Shown here piece by piece: positions 42,501-55,300 of a stretch of DNA of 64,000 bases. Numbering within the stretch: the stretch's first letter is position 1; every line of letters begins with the position of its first letter. The stretch comes from Ascaris suum. Lineage: Eukaryota; Nematoda; Chromadorea; Rhabditida; Ascarididae. Where the stretch lies: the NCBI GenBank assembly GCA_013433145.1, contig CM024191.1:3364501-3428500 (forward strand), read 5' to 3'. The notes under the pieces are model-generated. The model saw only the letters and a program-made list of their open reading frames with translations. It was not told where the DNA came from and searched no databases. The translations under genes and the position numbers were made by a program.

Positions 42501-45500
42501 AATAATGCATTGACGTACAATCAACCGAATACGATCTATAATGTGGCAGCTCAGAAGCTCGATCAGATTGTCCGTTTCTATTTCTCGGAACCTCACCTGA
42601 GATACCTTTTCCACACATTACCGTTTTGTAAGGTGAGTTCATTTGGTGATTTTATAAACAGTGTGAAGCGTTGATGCATGTTTTGACGGATTTATTGAGA
42701 ATATAGATGTTTTAATAATTTACTTGATAGTAATTTTCAACAGTATATTCTAAAAAGTAGCGGTAAATTGTGGTAACAGTAATCGTGGAAAGCTATTGCT
42801 TTCAGTTAGAGTATAGCAAGCACTAATAGCTAGAGACAGTGTAAAATGAATGTTTGGCTGCGGCTGAATTTTCACGATGACAGCCGATATCCTCTGAACA
42901 AGGTTAATGGCTGTGGAAATTACCATGCTTTTTAATTGAAAAAGTAAGCAGGTACCGAACATGGAATTATCAGCGCATAAAACCAAACTGTGTATCAGCC
43001 GACAGCTAAGCTCCAAGTCAACGGCAGTCATTGAATGAATACCGAGTACCATTATAAAAACTCTTTGGCCGACTGTTTTGAAAAAAGACTCGTTAACATG
43101 ATTACTTACAAGTTATCACTTCATCTTGATAAAGTTGTCGCCTAATTTTATTAGTTTGGACCGTTGCAGAAATGAGAAAAATATTATCCGATCTTTGTAA
43201 GCATGGCCAAGCCGATTATAAAAAATAGCAAAATTTGGGCTGATTATTTCTTTGCAGTTCAATATTTGCAATATGGCATCTCCATTAATGGATTTGAAAA
43301 GTCAAAAAGAATTATTGAATGATCTCTTTACTTAATGGCGATTTTATACAAACGTTTTAATGTTTTAGTGTTTATTTGTTGTAGTGTAGTGTGTTTGCTC
43401 GTGGTAGTTGCTGATAAAGTCACATTATTAGGACATACCGCTAGAGAAAGTTGGTCTCACGCCAAAAGTTCGTCCTCGTATCTTGCCAAAAGTGGAGCGG
43501 AATTACGCGATTATGGATGATATGACACCGTCAACCATTCTGAGCTCAGTTGATATATCATTGAAATCGCGCCTTTCTGGGCGACGACCGCAACTACGTG
43601 GAGTGGTTCCGGAGTGCGATTCTGGCAAGGAGCCGAAATGTGAGCTCGGCTTTCTCGACAATAAAGATGGCGCTGTTTGCCTCAATATTTTAAACTGCTC
43701 TTCTTCCGAACAGAGGTCGCTAACGTTGGGAGATATTATCGGTAAATTAGAAGAGGGCACGCCCGGGCTTTGTGCACCTCAAGAACACAAGTCGTCTGTT
43801 CAGGTGAGTTCGATTCACACAATTGGCGATTGAGTTCTGACTGCATAAAATGAAGCCTCGTGCTCAGCTGTAATGAAGTTTGCTGGCTTGAGTCTTTTTT
43901 AGTAAAGCTTCTTTGTGTGAACTTTTGTGAAAATTTATTAGAATTATTTCACCTCTAAAATCATTAGTGCAATATTGAGAGGTCCTTCATTCCTTTTTCC
44001 CAGGGGAAACTCCCAAATGACATCATTGTTGTTATATTTGCTTTATGTTCTTGCAGTTATCTCAAACAGATTCCTATGTAGTAATTATCTCTATGCGGGG
44101 GGGGGGGGGGGTATTTTGCAAAATCAACTCGGAAAAATTGCATTTTAAGAGAGTGGGTATTTTGCGAAATTGCATTTAAGAGTGGAAGCACATCTTTGTG
44201 TTTTAGAATGTAACCATTCATATTAAAAATGACGAATGTAAAAATTGGGATTTATTCAATCGTTTATTGATCCGGATCGCTAGCAGGAAAAAAATTTGAT
44301 GGATGCAAATTGCGGCCACTAATTCTGGCGATAAAAAGTGAGCTTTATTGAATGAAAATAAATTAGGTGGTGTGCTTGAAGTTTCCATTTCTTAGAACAA
44401 AATTGGCTTTATATAGGATCGGCCATTGTTTCTATGATCGATTTTAGACGGGGTTGTTTTAGCTAATGTCAGCACCAGGATTCTTGTTGACGATGCGTGG
44501 ATTTCACTGATGTGTGAGCATTAATTCAGAACGGCTGTTTGAGTAACACTTGAGTTTGTAGATGTCAAGAAGTGGATTCATTGTTTCATGGCACAAAGCA
44601 TCTTGGAAAATTGTTTACGACGGCAGAAATGGTTTAGATAAGTGGGAGAAACGGTTTATTACTGAAAAATTTGCTCTTCGAAGTGATTTGCTTAATGGGG
44701 ATATATTTAGGTTCCTATATCGTTTCTATCCTATGGGCCGTTCAGCTCATTCGCCCCACAGTACGATTCGACATGGGCGACTCTTTGTGATCGTGATTCA
44801 ACACTTCTGCTGTCGTGCTATGGCGATAAGTCTGGGGCTTGTTTAATTTGAATAGCATCTTTTCTTCACTCAAACGTCTTTTACGATAATATTCGCGCAG
44901 AATTGTTTGCATTAAGTAGTTAAATTGTCAAGGAATGACAGTGTTTTGCAGAAAGTGGGCTTTATGGATTCTGGATTAATGGGCTGATTTGTACGTCTTG
45001 CAAGGGTTTATGCATCAAGGTGCGTTGCAAATTGAGACTACCCTCCGTTCTTTTGTCACTATCGCTGAGCAGTAAGTGCAGCTTGACATAGTGAATTTCG
45101 GCAAAACGGAACCTGCAAGTCGGCCGAACTTTTTTTTTTCAATGAGTATTTCGGAGTGCGGCTTTTCTATAAGCTTACATCTTAGAGTGAATCTGAAAGT
45201 GAAATGTCTCTTCGACGTATGAAACCCTGCACTGGTCGCCTGCGGCATATTTTTGAAACAACTGTTGATTCGTTCGTTTTATAAGAAAATAATTGAAAGA
45301 AATTTATTTTGGAGAATAGTGCATGAAATTGTATGGGATTATACAAGCAGAATTTATGAAGTTGCTGGTTTAAATCAATGCATTCATTATTCGATTGTGC
45401 AGGCAAAGCGTAACGAATGCATTCGCATTACGGAGTATGGTCGAAGATAGTGGCGCTCATTTGATCAAATTGGTTGACGATCTCTTGGATACATTGACTG

Positions 45501-47508
45501 ATGGCGAGCATTCCCGTACACTTTCCGCGCTCCGCACTGAACCGGATGCTAAGGTGAGTCAAAATTTTGGAATTCTTTGAGCGGATGGATAAAAGGACGA
45601 GGAGTAATCAAGTAATCTTAATCCTTTGAGAGAATGCTTCATCCGTTCATTAGCACGACATCGAGCATCAGAACATGCGTGTTTTTATAGTGATCGTCGT
45701 TTTCATGTAAAAATGTAACCCCAGGAAGTTTTTGGAGATTATTTTCAAAATATCCATCCCGGTAAATAAAATGAGAAGAAATATGCGTATACTGAAGGAA
45801 GTAGTGATGTGGAAGTATATAATTGAGTCGTGAGGATAATGCTTCGAGAGTAATGTTTTTCGCCATTTTAGCGAGCTCTTTCAACTTTTGGAAGTCGTTT
45901 GAAATTCTTCGTTTAGAATGTTATGATGTTTAGGTCGAATCAGATAACGCACTCAGCAGATTTTGCGGTGTTCAGAATCTAGTTGAAGTCTCATTTATTC
46001 GTATATGCTTGTATAGGATGAAGCGACCAAGGAATTAGCTTTGCTTATTAGATTTTGATCTCTTTCTTATTAATTCAGAGCCTAGAGACTTTGTGATGAG
46101 CGAAGGCCCGCAGTTTGAAAAATCTTCTTCATCGTTTTCGATAAAGAGAACTTATTACATATGTAAGACTACTAGAAATTCTTCCTCCCAGCGGAGGCTT
46201 AGTATAAGTATCTGGCTGGTAAGAAGCTTGATCACAGCAAACGTCCAATTAATCGAATGTGATTTGTTGTGGGGGTTTTTGAATCAGGTCTTGAATACCG
46301 GGGCGATGCGGATGTGAGCAAAAGGGGATTGATTTAAAATCGCAGCCAACAATCTTCTTCTGTCAGGTTCCGGAAATAGAGTCGGCTGAAGAAATGGAAA
46401 AGTTGCTGTGTGATGTGGAATCGCTGGAGAACATTGGTATTGACGTTTCATTTGTTTCCGACTTGAGGAAATTATACGGCGTCGAAGAAGGATCAACTTC
46501 ACCTCAGGTAGCACTTCTGAGTGCGACCTCTTTCCTTTCAAGCTCTATATTAAGAAGTGACGAAATTTTTTATCCTAGTTTCTTCTTTCATTTTGTGAAT
46601 AATAAAGTTTGCCAGATGGCTGCCAGTTTGTTTGGTGCAGATGACGGTTCGTTCTTACAGCATGACCATATAGCTCCTGTTCTTTTCAAATATGCCATCA
46701 TGGAATCTGCCATGTGATTTCATCATGAGGGCATTGTTTTATACAGTTGGTTATTCCTATGGTTGTTGCGTCGGACTGGCTAGGCTAGTGACTGTCTGAA
46801 TGTGCAAGCTTCTCTCCTTTTTTAGATGACGTTACAATTCTCGTCCAAGTGGATAGTGAATTCAGGCCTTATTTCCAGGTCTTTATCCCTACACCTTTTT
46901 TCTCTTCGGTCTATACGGATCTGAAGCTTGTTGGTCTTTGTGTTCAATGTGGAATGGATTTGCCTAAGGCAGATTTGTTTTTGGTGGAAAGTGGAAATTT
47001 CTGTATGATGGGTGGACTTTCGAGAGTCCGAAAAATAACTAGTCTTTTGAAGTGGATGCGTAATAAAGCTATTTTTCTATAATCCTGTGACTGTTGCCGG
47101 AAATAAGCCTGGTTTTGTTTAGCTACGCGAAAGCGTCCAGGAAGCTGCTTTCACTTGAGATCATTGTGATTCAATCAATACAATATTTTATTGTGTGTTT
47201 GAGTGGTATTGAATGAGCGATTTTTGTAGGATCAGTTAAACAAGACGGGCGCAATGATAAGTGATCTGGCATTGCTTCAAAAGAATCGTCTGAGTTCCGT
47301 ACCTCCAGCGACGCTTAGCGAACAACCACCACCAAGCCAATTGGAGACGAATTTGGCAGGCAAAATACAGGACCAGCTACACGCCCAATTAGCGCATTAT
47401 GCAAAACCTGTTGACATTGTCTCTCCTGCAGTTATTCATAGCGCGGTTGGACTCAACGAAGAAGATCTCGACTTGCTTAATGAATTCTTCACCCCCGGCA
47501 CTGTCTGA
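39535..47508 (+). CDS. swsn-9: Bromodomain protein, BRD7/BRD9 family (SWSN-9 homologue)
   Basis: Eleven exons: 39535-39649, 40123-40146, 40210-40405, 40729-40822, 41243-41406, 42374-42632, 43432-43803, 44711-44829, 45403-45553, 46367-46507, 47230-47508 (TGA). All phases agree; 637 aa. A TAG four codons before the ATG supports the start. N-terminal acidic and Lys/Arg-rich region, then a bromodomain at about 171-262: LLRKLQAKDPEEYFAFPVT, APDYHQVIKEPMDFSTM, and the acetyl-lysine-binding Asn (about 247) in NALTYNQPNTIY. The C-terminal BRD7/9-specific region follows: YGPFSSFAPQYDSTW, LLLSCYGDK, LVDDLLDTLTDGEHSRTL, and a final coiled-coil-like end. Known for the family: BRD7 and BRD9 are subunits of PBAF and ncBAF SWI/SNF remodelers; SWSN-9 is the worm member. 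Exon 8 uses a weak donor (GTCTGG) chosen because it keeps the frame. Confidence 0.92.
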
Positions 47509-49386
47509 ATCTACCGTTCGTTCGTAATCCAGCTTTTTTGCGTTTTGCGTTCGTGCTGTATTTCACCCTAGAGTGGAGGGAGCATGTATTTGATTATCCC
47601 ACCTTACTGTGGAGTAATTTATTCATAACAAAAATCGGTGGTGATCGGCGTCGCTTCTCGTTTCTTTCGTTTAGGAGACAGACTGCTGTTCAAGATGCTT
47701 TCGTTTAGTGTTTATTTGCTTGAAATTTGCCGGAAGATTCTACGCTGTGCAACTTGCTTGTCTTTGACTACACGCTTAATCGGTGCATAAAAGGAAGTAA
47801 AACGGAATATTTCCCCATATGATCCATCACGCAGAGATGTGGCCGGCGGGGGGGAGGGGGTGTTTGAGGGAGTCAGATGAATATAGGTTTTTGGAGAGGG
47901 AAATGTTGCACATGATATCTTTATGCCAATCACTGTAACTTATGGAATGAACAGTCGAATAATTAGCTAGTGGCTGGTGATATTTTATTTCACATCGCTA
48001 TAACTTTGGCGAAAATAATTGAAAACCAATACATGACTAACTTATTTAGTGTTTATTTTATCATGGAATGGTTTGTTCATTTTGTTTTGTTATTCATCTC
48101 ACCTCGTAAAAAATGGTTATTTTTATGGGCATTTTCCATATTTCATTCATATTTTTTTAATTTATTGGAACTTTTTACCATCTTGCATATGAAATGCGTG
48201 AATTGTTTTACTCTGAAATGTTTTAATGTTTTACTCAATGTCCCAAAGGGTTGCATGTGAATGCTTATGTTTTGATTGTTTATAATTGTTTGTTCCTTGT
48301 TTTTTTTTTCGTATCTTTGATTATTTTGTTTAATTTTCTTTTTGATCTCTGATAACAAAACATTAAAGTGGAAATCATTTATTTAATTTAACTGTCGCTT
48401 AGGTTGGATAATTTACTTGAAAGAAATGTTTTCGTTTGTGATCAAGTTGTTTTATTAGTAAAACTTGAACTGTGCGCAGTCATCACGACGTTCAATCAGG
48501 AATGTGATGTTCAACTTGAGGCGACTTTGGTTGCTAATTTCTGCACGCTTTTTGATGGTACGCAGCTGCTCACCGTCAAGAACAACTCTTATATATTCGC
48601 TCTTTGAGCGTATTTACTGCTGTGAAAAATTCGTATCATTGCAATCAATGTCTCTACTGCAGTTTTTTAATTGTTTTTCATCTACTCGAAGTAGCCTTGA
48701 CCTTTAGTGATGACTCATCATTAATTGGGTTTTGACCGTAAACTTCGTGAACTCAATGGAACTTTGCCTGTTGCTGCAACAACTACACTCAATTCAGATC
48801 TGCTCATTCATTGAGCCTTGTTTTCGGTATGGTTTTTGGGTTTTTTATTGCTTAATGGGCTCTTCTATTGCTTTGACCGCAGTCGACATTTGACCTTTTC
48901 TCCCTCTTCGACTGGACCTTATGCTGTCAATCGACGTTTTATTGTCGTGAGTCACTTTTAAAGACTTTACTGCTTCTTTCGTTACTTACACGGATATGAC
49001 GTTTTACAAAAAGTCGAATCATTGTAGAAAGGAATTTTTTTGTTGAAGGTCGGCGGAGGAAGTGAGGCATGTGGGTTTAAAGAATCTCTCTAAGATAGTG
49101 CGGCATCGGTTCCCACTAAAGCTTTAGCAATTGACCTGATGTTCGTTTTTGGATGGAACAAAACCATTGGCTAGAAAAATATGTGTTGGTTTTGACCAAA
49201 AGACCACCCAACGCGACCCACATTTTTTCCTCTCGATTTCTGAAGAACCGCGAGACTTTCTTTTTTCGATATGTACGTTATGTGGCGGTTATGATGGCAG
49301 ACGCTCGTACTGCGTCCGCTTGTGCATTGCGACTTTGTGCTTTCTATGCAAAAAACACATCTGGCAGCACATAATTCTGTACGATG
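47509..49386. other. Region between convergent bromodomain and ARFGEF3 genes
   Basis: Holds the 3' ends of two convergent genes. A G-run lies near 47849-47861. Open frames around 49149-49374 have no domain or splice support. AATAAA on the minus strand near 48934-48939 could be the ARFGEF3 poly(A) signal. Nothing else was recognised. Confidence 0.5.
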
Positions 49387-52300
49387 CTAGGAATCTGGTT
49401 GATTGCGATTTTGTTTGTTACCGAATAAAGCGTAAGTCGGCGGAATCCGAAGAAGCAGATCGGCGACCGCCTTCCGCACACGTACGTCTGCCGAGCCACT
49501 AACAAGTGTTGCCACATTGCGATAGAATATTGGTAGTAGACGTCGAAAGGTGAAGTCGTCTTCTTTGAGAAGCATATTCACGAGAATAAGTGACATTTCC
49601 GCCCATGCAACACATCGAACGTCGCCATCCTGTGAAATATTTCCATAAGTACGTAAATGGATGTTTTGTTTTTATTTATTTATTTATTTTTACTTATTTT
49701 TAGCTTTTTATTTATTTCTAAAGCGAATGCAGGTTATTAAATGTATTTGTGTCACTCTAAACACTATGAGACAAGCCGTTGGCATTAAACATCGTTAAAA
49801 TGGTGAATGACGGTTGCTGTTATTAAAAGGCTGGATGAGACCAATGAAACGGTACGGTTAGAAGTAAGGAGTGAAGAGGCTTGGATTGTATTAGTTGGTA
49901 GTTTATTCCAAATTTGCATATTCACGAAGGAAGAAAGCTTTGGCATTTTATGGATGAGGAACAAGCGGATGTTTGATTCGACGTTTAAGTATAGCAAAAT
50001 CATTAAGGTTTTACAGCATCCATTTGCTAACAGAATCATATTTCTTGAGAGATGGGATCACTTACGTTAAGATAGAAGCGACGTTGTGCATCTTCCTCTT
50101 GTTTTAAATCCTCTTCAAATGGATTGATTCTTCGATGTGTGTTTATCGATTGTGCATTTTTTGCCTTTTTGTAGTCTAAAAGTAAGCTTATTAGCATAAA
50201 CTGAGTTTATGCGCATTTACTTGCATAAGCGTTTGCTTACATCTGCCGCTCGGCTATTTTCTTGCACTATAAATTCTCATTGTGTCGTTCGACGCAAAGA
50301 TAAACGAATGAACTTCTATAATATCCGAGAGAATCCAATTCAATGCCGATACTCGCTAGAACGTTTTTAAAAAACTTGCTTGAGCGATATGATAATCCAG
50401 ATACTTGGCTAACGATGGCTACAGTACTCAGACAGCAAGGCGAAATGGATTTTTAGGAAATATGCCTATGACAGGAAGAGTATTGCGACCGTTGTGGACA
50501 ATGGAGGAGGGTGGAGGAATTGTAAAATAGCAGAGTGATGATTTATGGACCAGGATCAGCGTTAAGTAACATTTCAGTCCTTAGATGATAGATCAACCAA
50601 TCGTTAAATCAGAAAACTGCTTCGATGATAGGTCACCGTGGTACTAAATTATAAAGCTCTTATATGTTGTCGACTGGTGATCGGGATGGAAATGTCGACA
50701 CGCCTTTATTCACATCTTAGATATGACATAAAGGTAAGCCGCTTTGTGTGGTGATATATCGATGAAATAAGTGAATGAATTTAAAAAATCATATTTCTTC
50801 GGTTGTTTGCTGCATTGTTTCACCCTTCATCGATCGTTCTACTTCAATTTATTGGCAAAAAGAGATAAACCTTGTGGAAAGTTTTGTTCTTTCAGACCAC
50901 TCTTAATCAGATATTATTGAACTCCATTATTGATACATAATCTTTTCTATGAAAATCGATAATGTCGAATATTTTTCCAACGTTATTGGAGTACTAAACT
51001 TGCAGTTTATTGTATCTGAGTCTGATTTTTAGCAGCACAAAACCCCCCCCCCCACATTTCAGTAATTATACGCAAAAAAAAAGGCAGTCCTCGTTCACTT
51101 CATATTAAATTTAGATGATGAAATTTGCTTACTGGAAAGGAGTTCGTTCGCTTCTTTCGAAGAAACAACTTTATAGAATTTTTCGCCATTGACCGTTTCT
51201 TCCATCATATCATCAAGCACCAACGAAAATTGCTGAAATCATCTAGGAGTTTTATTCTGCACTCACACCATGTTTTTTTTTTTTTTTTTTTGCTTTAATC
51301 AATATAATATTGAGTCGAAAAGTCTTCCTTATTGTCGAGAAGAATATTGAAAGAGGGTTTTTTTACACCAAATTCGCTGGGCAAGTGGACCGAATTCACC
51401 ATTGGGATGGATATTGGTCGAAGCTTGTTTGTGGAATTAGCGCACAGAGTGCTAAATGTAAGGCGCACTGATGGAATGCTTTTCTTAATCACACTTGAGC
51501 ATGCCCGATGAGGAGTTTTGTTTAATGTTCTCTTAAATTATGCTTGATTAGACGACTGGGATCGTAAACAGTGTTAGAAAAATAGCGCTCAAAAGGTACT
51601 CTTGTATAGTCAAGCTTCACCACCTTTGGTTCCATCACACATCGGCAGAAGTGAGTATATGACATGAACTGTGTAACTTAGTAACAAAATTGAATAACAA
51701 AGGTTTGATAGTCACCAAGGAGATGAGGAGCGGATAGTTTAGTTTCCACATGCGTCCGAGTTTCAGATTCTCTGCGCAGCAATGACGCTATGAGAGCGCT
51801 AATTTTGGGTGGTGCCGAAATTGAACTGAGCTCGATTATGCATGAAAACCGAAGAGTGGATGAAATGATATCTCATTAGCTAAGCGCTGCTATTTGTTTA
51901 TGATAGCACGTGAACCTTAATATCAAATACTCTTTTAGTTCTCGCTTGTCATCATCAATAGTCACTACCCTTTCAATGACGGCGTTCGTCGACAACAATT
52001 TTAAACAGTGAAGCAGCAAAAATTAATCATTGTGCTGTTATACGCCACATGCCATTCAACCATACTTCAATTTATTTAAAAATTTTCATTACCCAGCAAA
52101 ACTGCTCCATGCCAGCAAAACTAACGAGACTCATAAGTTGATAGTAATAGTACAGTCGGCGAGTATTACAAGAAAAAAAAATGCACACCTGAGCAACATG
52201 CGCCCTCGTGAGGGAACCAATTTTCTCAAACGCGAAAGATTTCTCCATTTTGCAAAAGTAAGCGCATACTTTCGCATGACAACTCGACAACTGCCATACG

Positions 52301-55300
52301 GCAAAATCGCCTTCCGGTGGTTTCACGCCATTCATTATCTCATTAATCGCCATCCTACAAAAAAATAGTTAGAGAAAAGGTGGCTGGCAAAGAATGCGAA
52401 CCATCCAAATTGAAATACGCTAAACGGCATTTTGGAACGATGCCTACTGTCATCGGAAATTAGCGTGGATGAGTGCTTTGACGCTTAACGTTTTAAAGCA
52501 TCAAGTTCATGTTTATGAGAACTGTAAATGAGCCAATGATCCAAACTTCAGCGCCACCATTTTCTTCTGGAGATGATTAGGCGATCTGCCAGCTAAGGCC
52601 GCACACTTCCGCGAAGGATATTGAATTCCTGCTGTGGGGAAATGATCGGAAGCATACTTTGCTTCAAGCACAGCAAAACAATTCGTATAATTGCGACTTA
52701 CTCATCCAAAGAGCTACTCCGAACGAGTTCGTACATCGTCAAAGAGCGTAACGTCCACGCAAGGACTGCCTGCTTGCATAAGTTTGGAGCAGCCGGAAAG
52801 TTGAAAATACTTTGTATAAGCAATTTGAGACCTGGACGAGAGTCAAAGTGCCGTGAAACCTGAACGGACGCATCGAGACAATGAAACAGCGTCGTTATAT
52901 CTTCCGTTGATAATTTGTTGAGGTACTCTGAAAATGGGATTTCATTCTACTACTAGTCATTAATTTGTTTAAGTCTAAGCGATTACTGTAATAATCTATG
53001 GTTGCATAATATAAAGAGAGATTAGAGGTGTTCTTATATTTCCGTTGTTAAAAGTGAAAGTGACAGGTATTTACTAATCGATAGTGTTAATCAACCAATA
53101 TGTTAATGCTGCACTTCTAATTTAAGGATATTCGATAGGGAACAGGAAAAGGAAACAATGTGCTATTCATAGAAATTAAAATTTAACCATAAAACCTACT
53201 CGTTGTACACTGTGATGATTCACATATTTTATTCAAAATACATTCGGTTGATCCAACAACCGGTAGATGAACATTTTCTAGAAGCACATATCCGATAAGT
53301 TGTAGAATTAGTTGATGACTGAGTAGAGAAACAACTAGCTGTTGTATGGAAAGCCTGAAAAATGAATAAAAAGAGATTTGAGGCGAAAATTTGAGGTCAT
53401 ATTTGGAAAAAAATTTTTACTATTGTAATAGTGAGAGTTTAATTTCTTTTTTTTTTTAATGAGTATAAAAATCTCTCAAAGTTGAGCTAGCAGAAAGGTT
53501 TCAATTTCAAAAAAAAAAAAAAAAAAATCGAATGCAATGGACGACATTTTTGAAAAAACTAAAAGTGTTTCGTCAACTACAATATAGATGCTTTAAGTAA
53601 TTTTTAACGTGTAGACGTGCAAAAACCGATATAAACAGAGAGTGGAAAAAAGCCAACGACGCGACAATGAAAATGGAAGTGAATTGCTGTGGAAAATTGC
53701 TCATTTGATATGAGTCAATGTTACGTGTTTTCCTCTGCTCCATTATATTGCGCACATTTCCCTACTTCTCATGCTGACAAAACCATTTTATATTGTGTGC
53801 ACCGGAGGCAGTTGAACAATTTGAGTCCGTCTATGTTCTCTATGTAATTCTTCGGTAACATAGAGACGTCTCAGTGTCCCAACGACAGAAATGGGAACAG
53901 CGCAACATGAATGAAACCTGTTATCTTCAGCGTTGTCCTCGGAAAGTATGAGCTCTCGGTTGAAAGCGCATTGATTTCCTTGTTCGTCTATCGGAGGCTC
54001 GTCTGACAACTGATGTTCAAGCAGAAATACCTTCAACATTTGTGGTTGATTTATCTACTCAGGCGTCAGCAAATGTAGCATGAAAATATCTTCACAGCCA
54101 TAAGAAAAGCCAGCTGAGTTGACATTTTGCGAGCAAAAATTATTGTTGCCACTTCAAGAAAACAACTAACAGATAGCTTCAACTTTCTCTAACAACAAAT
54201 AAATTTGAAGCTGACTTCACTTTAATGTATGAACAGTTGTATTTTAAAAAGGAACCTGTTGCGCAAGGAGCAATGTTTGATGAGATGATGTCGACTCTTC
54301 GGAGACAACGACACGAACTCGACCAACATCCCCATTCGCATCTTTTGAATCCGCAACATAATAACGCATCAGTAGACGAATATAGGCCAACGTTAAGCCT
54401 CTATAAAAATGTTGACGCTCAGAAAAATACACGCCGCTAATAATTTTATAAGTTCAGGAAATATAACGACAACGATGTTGGCACATCTACGATAATTTAT
54501 CTCCAAATCGCCTTTATGCATCATTAACGTTATCCATTTCGCGAAAAGCAAAAACGTATTGTTGCACTTCAGCTATTATATCTGTGCGCTATTACACCTG
54601 TGCTAAAAATCGTTACCTGTGCGGTTTATAACTCAGACGGAAACAACGAAAATCATCGTTTAAAGAAGCAGAAGAGTGCACTATAGCAATTAGCATTATA
54701 TTTTCTTTTGCAGTTTTGTTTACTAGAACAACCATTTCTTCAAGCGATAATAAATCATAAAAGAGGTGAAAAATTTCCTCCATATTTTTGAATAATTCAA
54801 ACATTTCTGTAAATCTTTCAAAAAAGGATTGCTTTTGCTCCGATATAATCGCTGTGAAAAAAAATTCGGTAACCTGCAAAATGCAAGCGTTTTCTGGCTC
54901 CAGTGAATTATTTGTACCTTTTTGACATTAAAGGACTTGACCTTTGGTAGAGGAGCTCACTGTAGTGTACATTATATCCATCAAAGTTTCTTCGCTTTGG
55001 CTTCATTGATTCTTGACAAAAACCACCAAACATCCAAACAGACATATATGCACAGATGGCCGGACAGCAAAGATAGTTTTGCAAAGGCGCATAAAGTGTT
55101 TCCACACATTCCAGCTTTGTATATTGATAAATTGACAGCATTCAGCACGTTACTAAGCCCCCTCCTAATAAGAATATTAAACCTTTCCGATAAAGTATCT
55201 TGCATCAATAGGCCAATGTCCTCAACCATAACTGGGCTCTTAAATTATGTCATCAACGTATGATGACATAATTGGATTTGATGATGTGTATGAAATTCAG

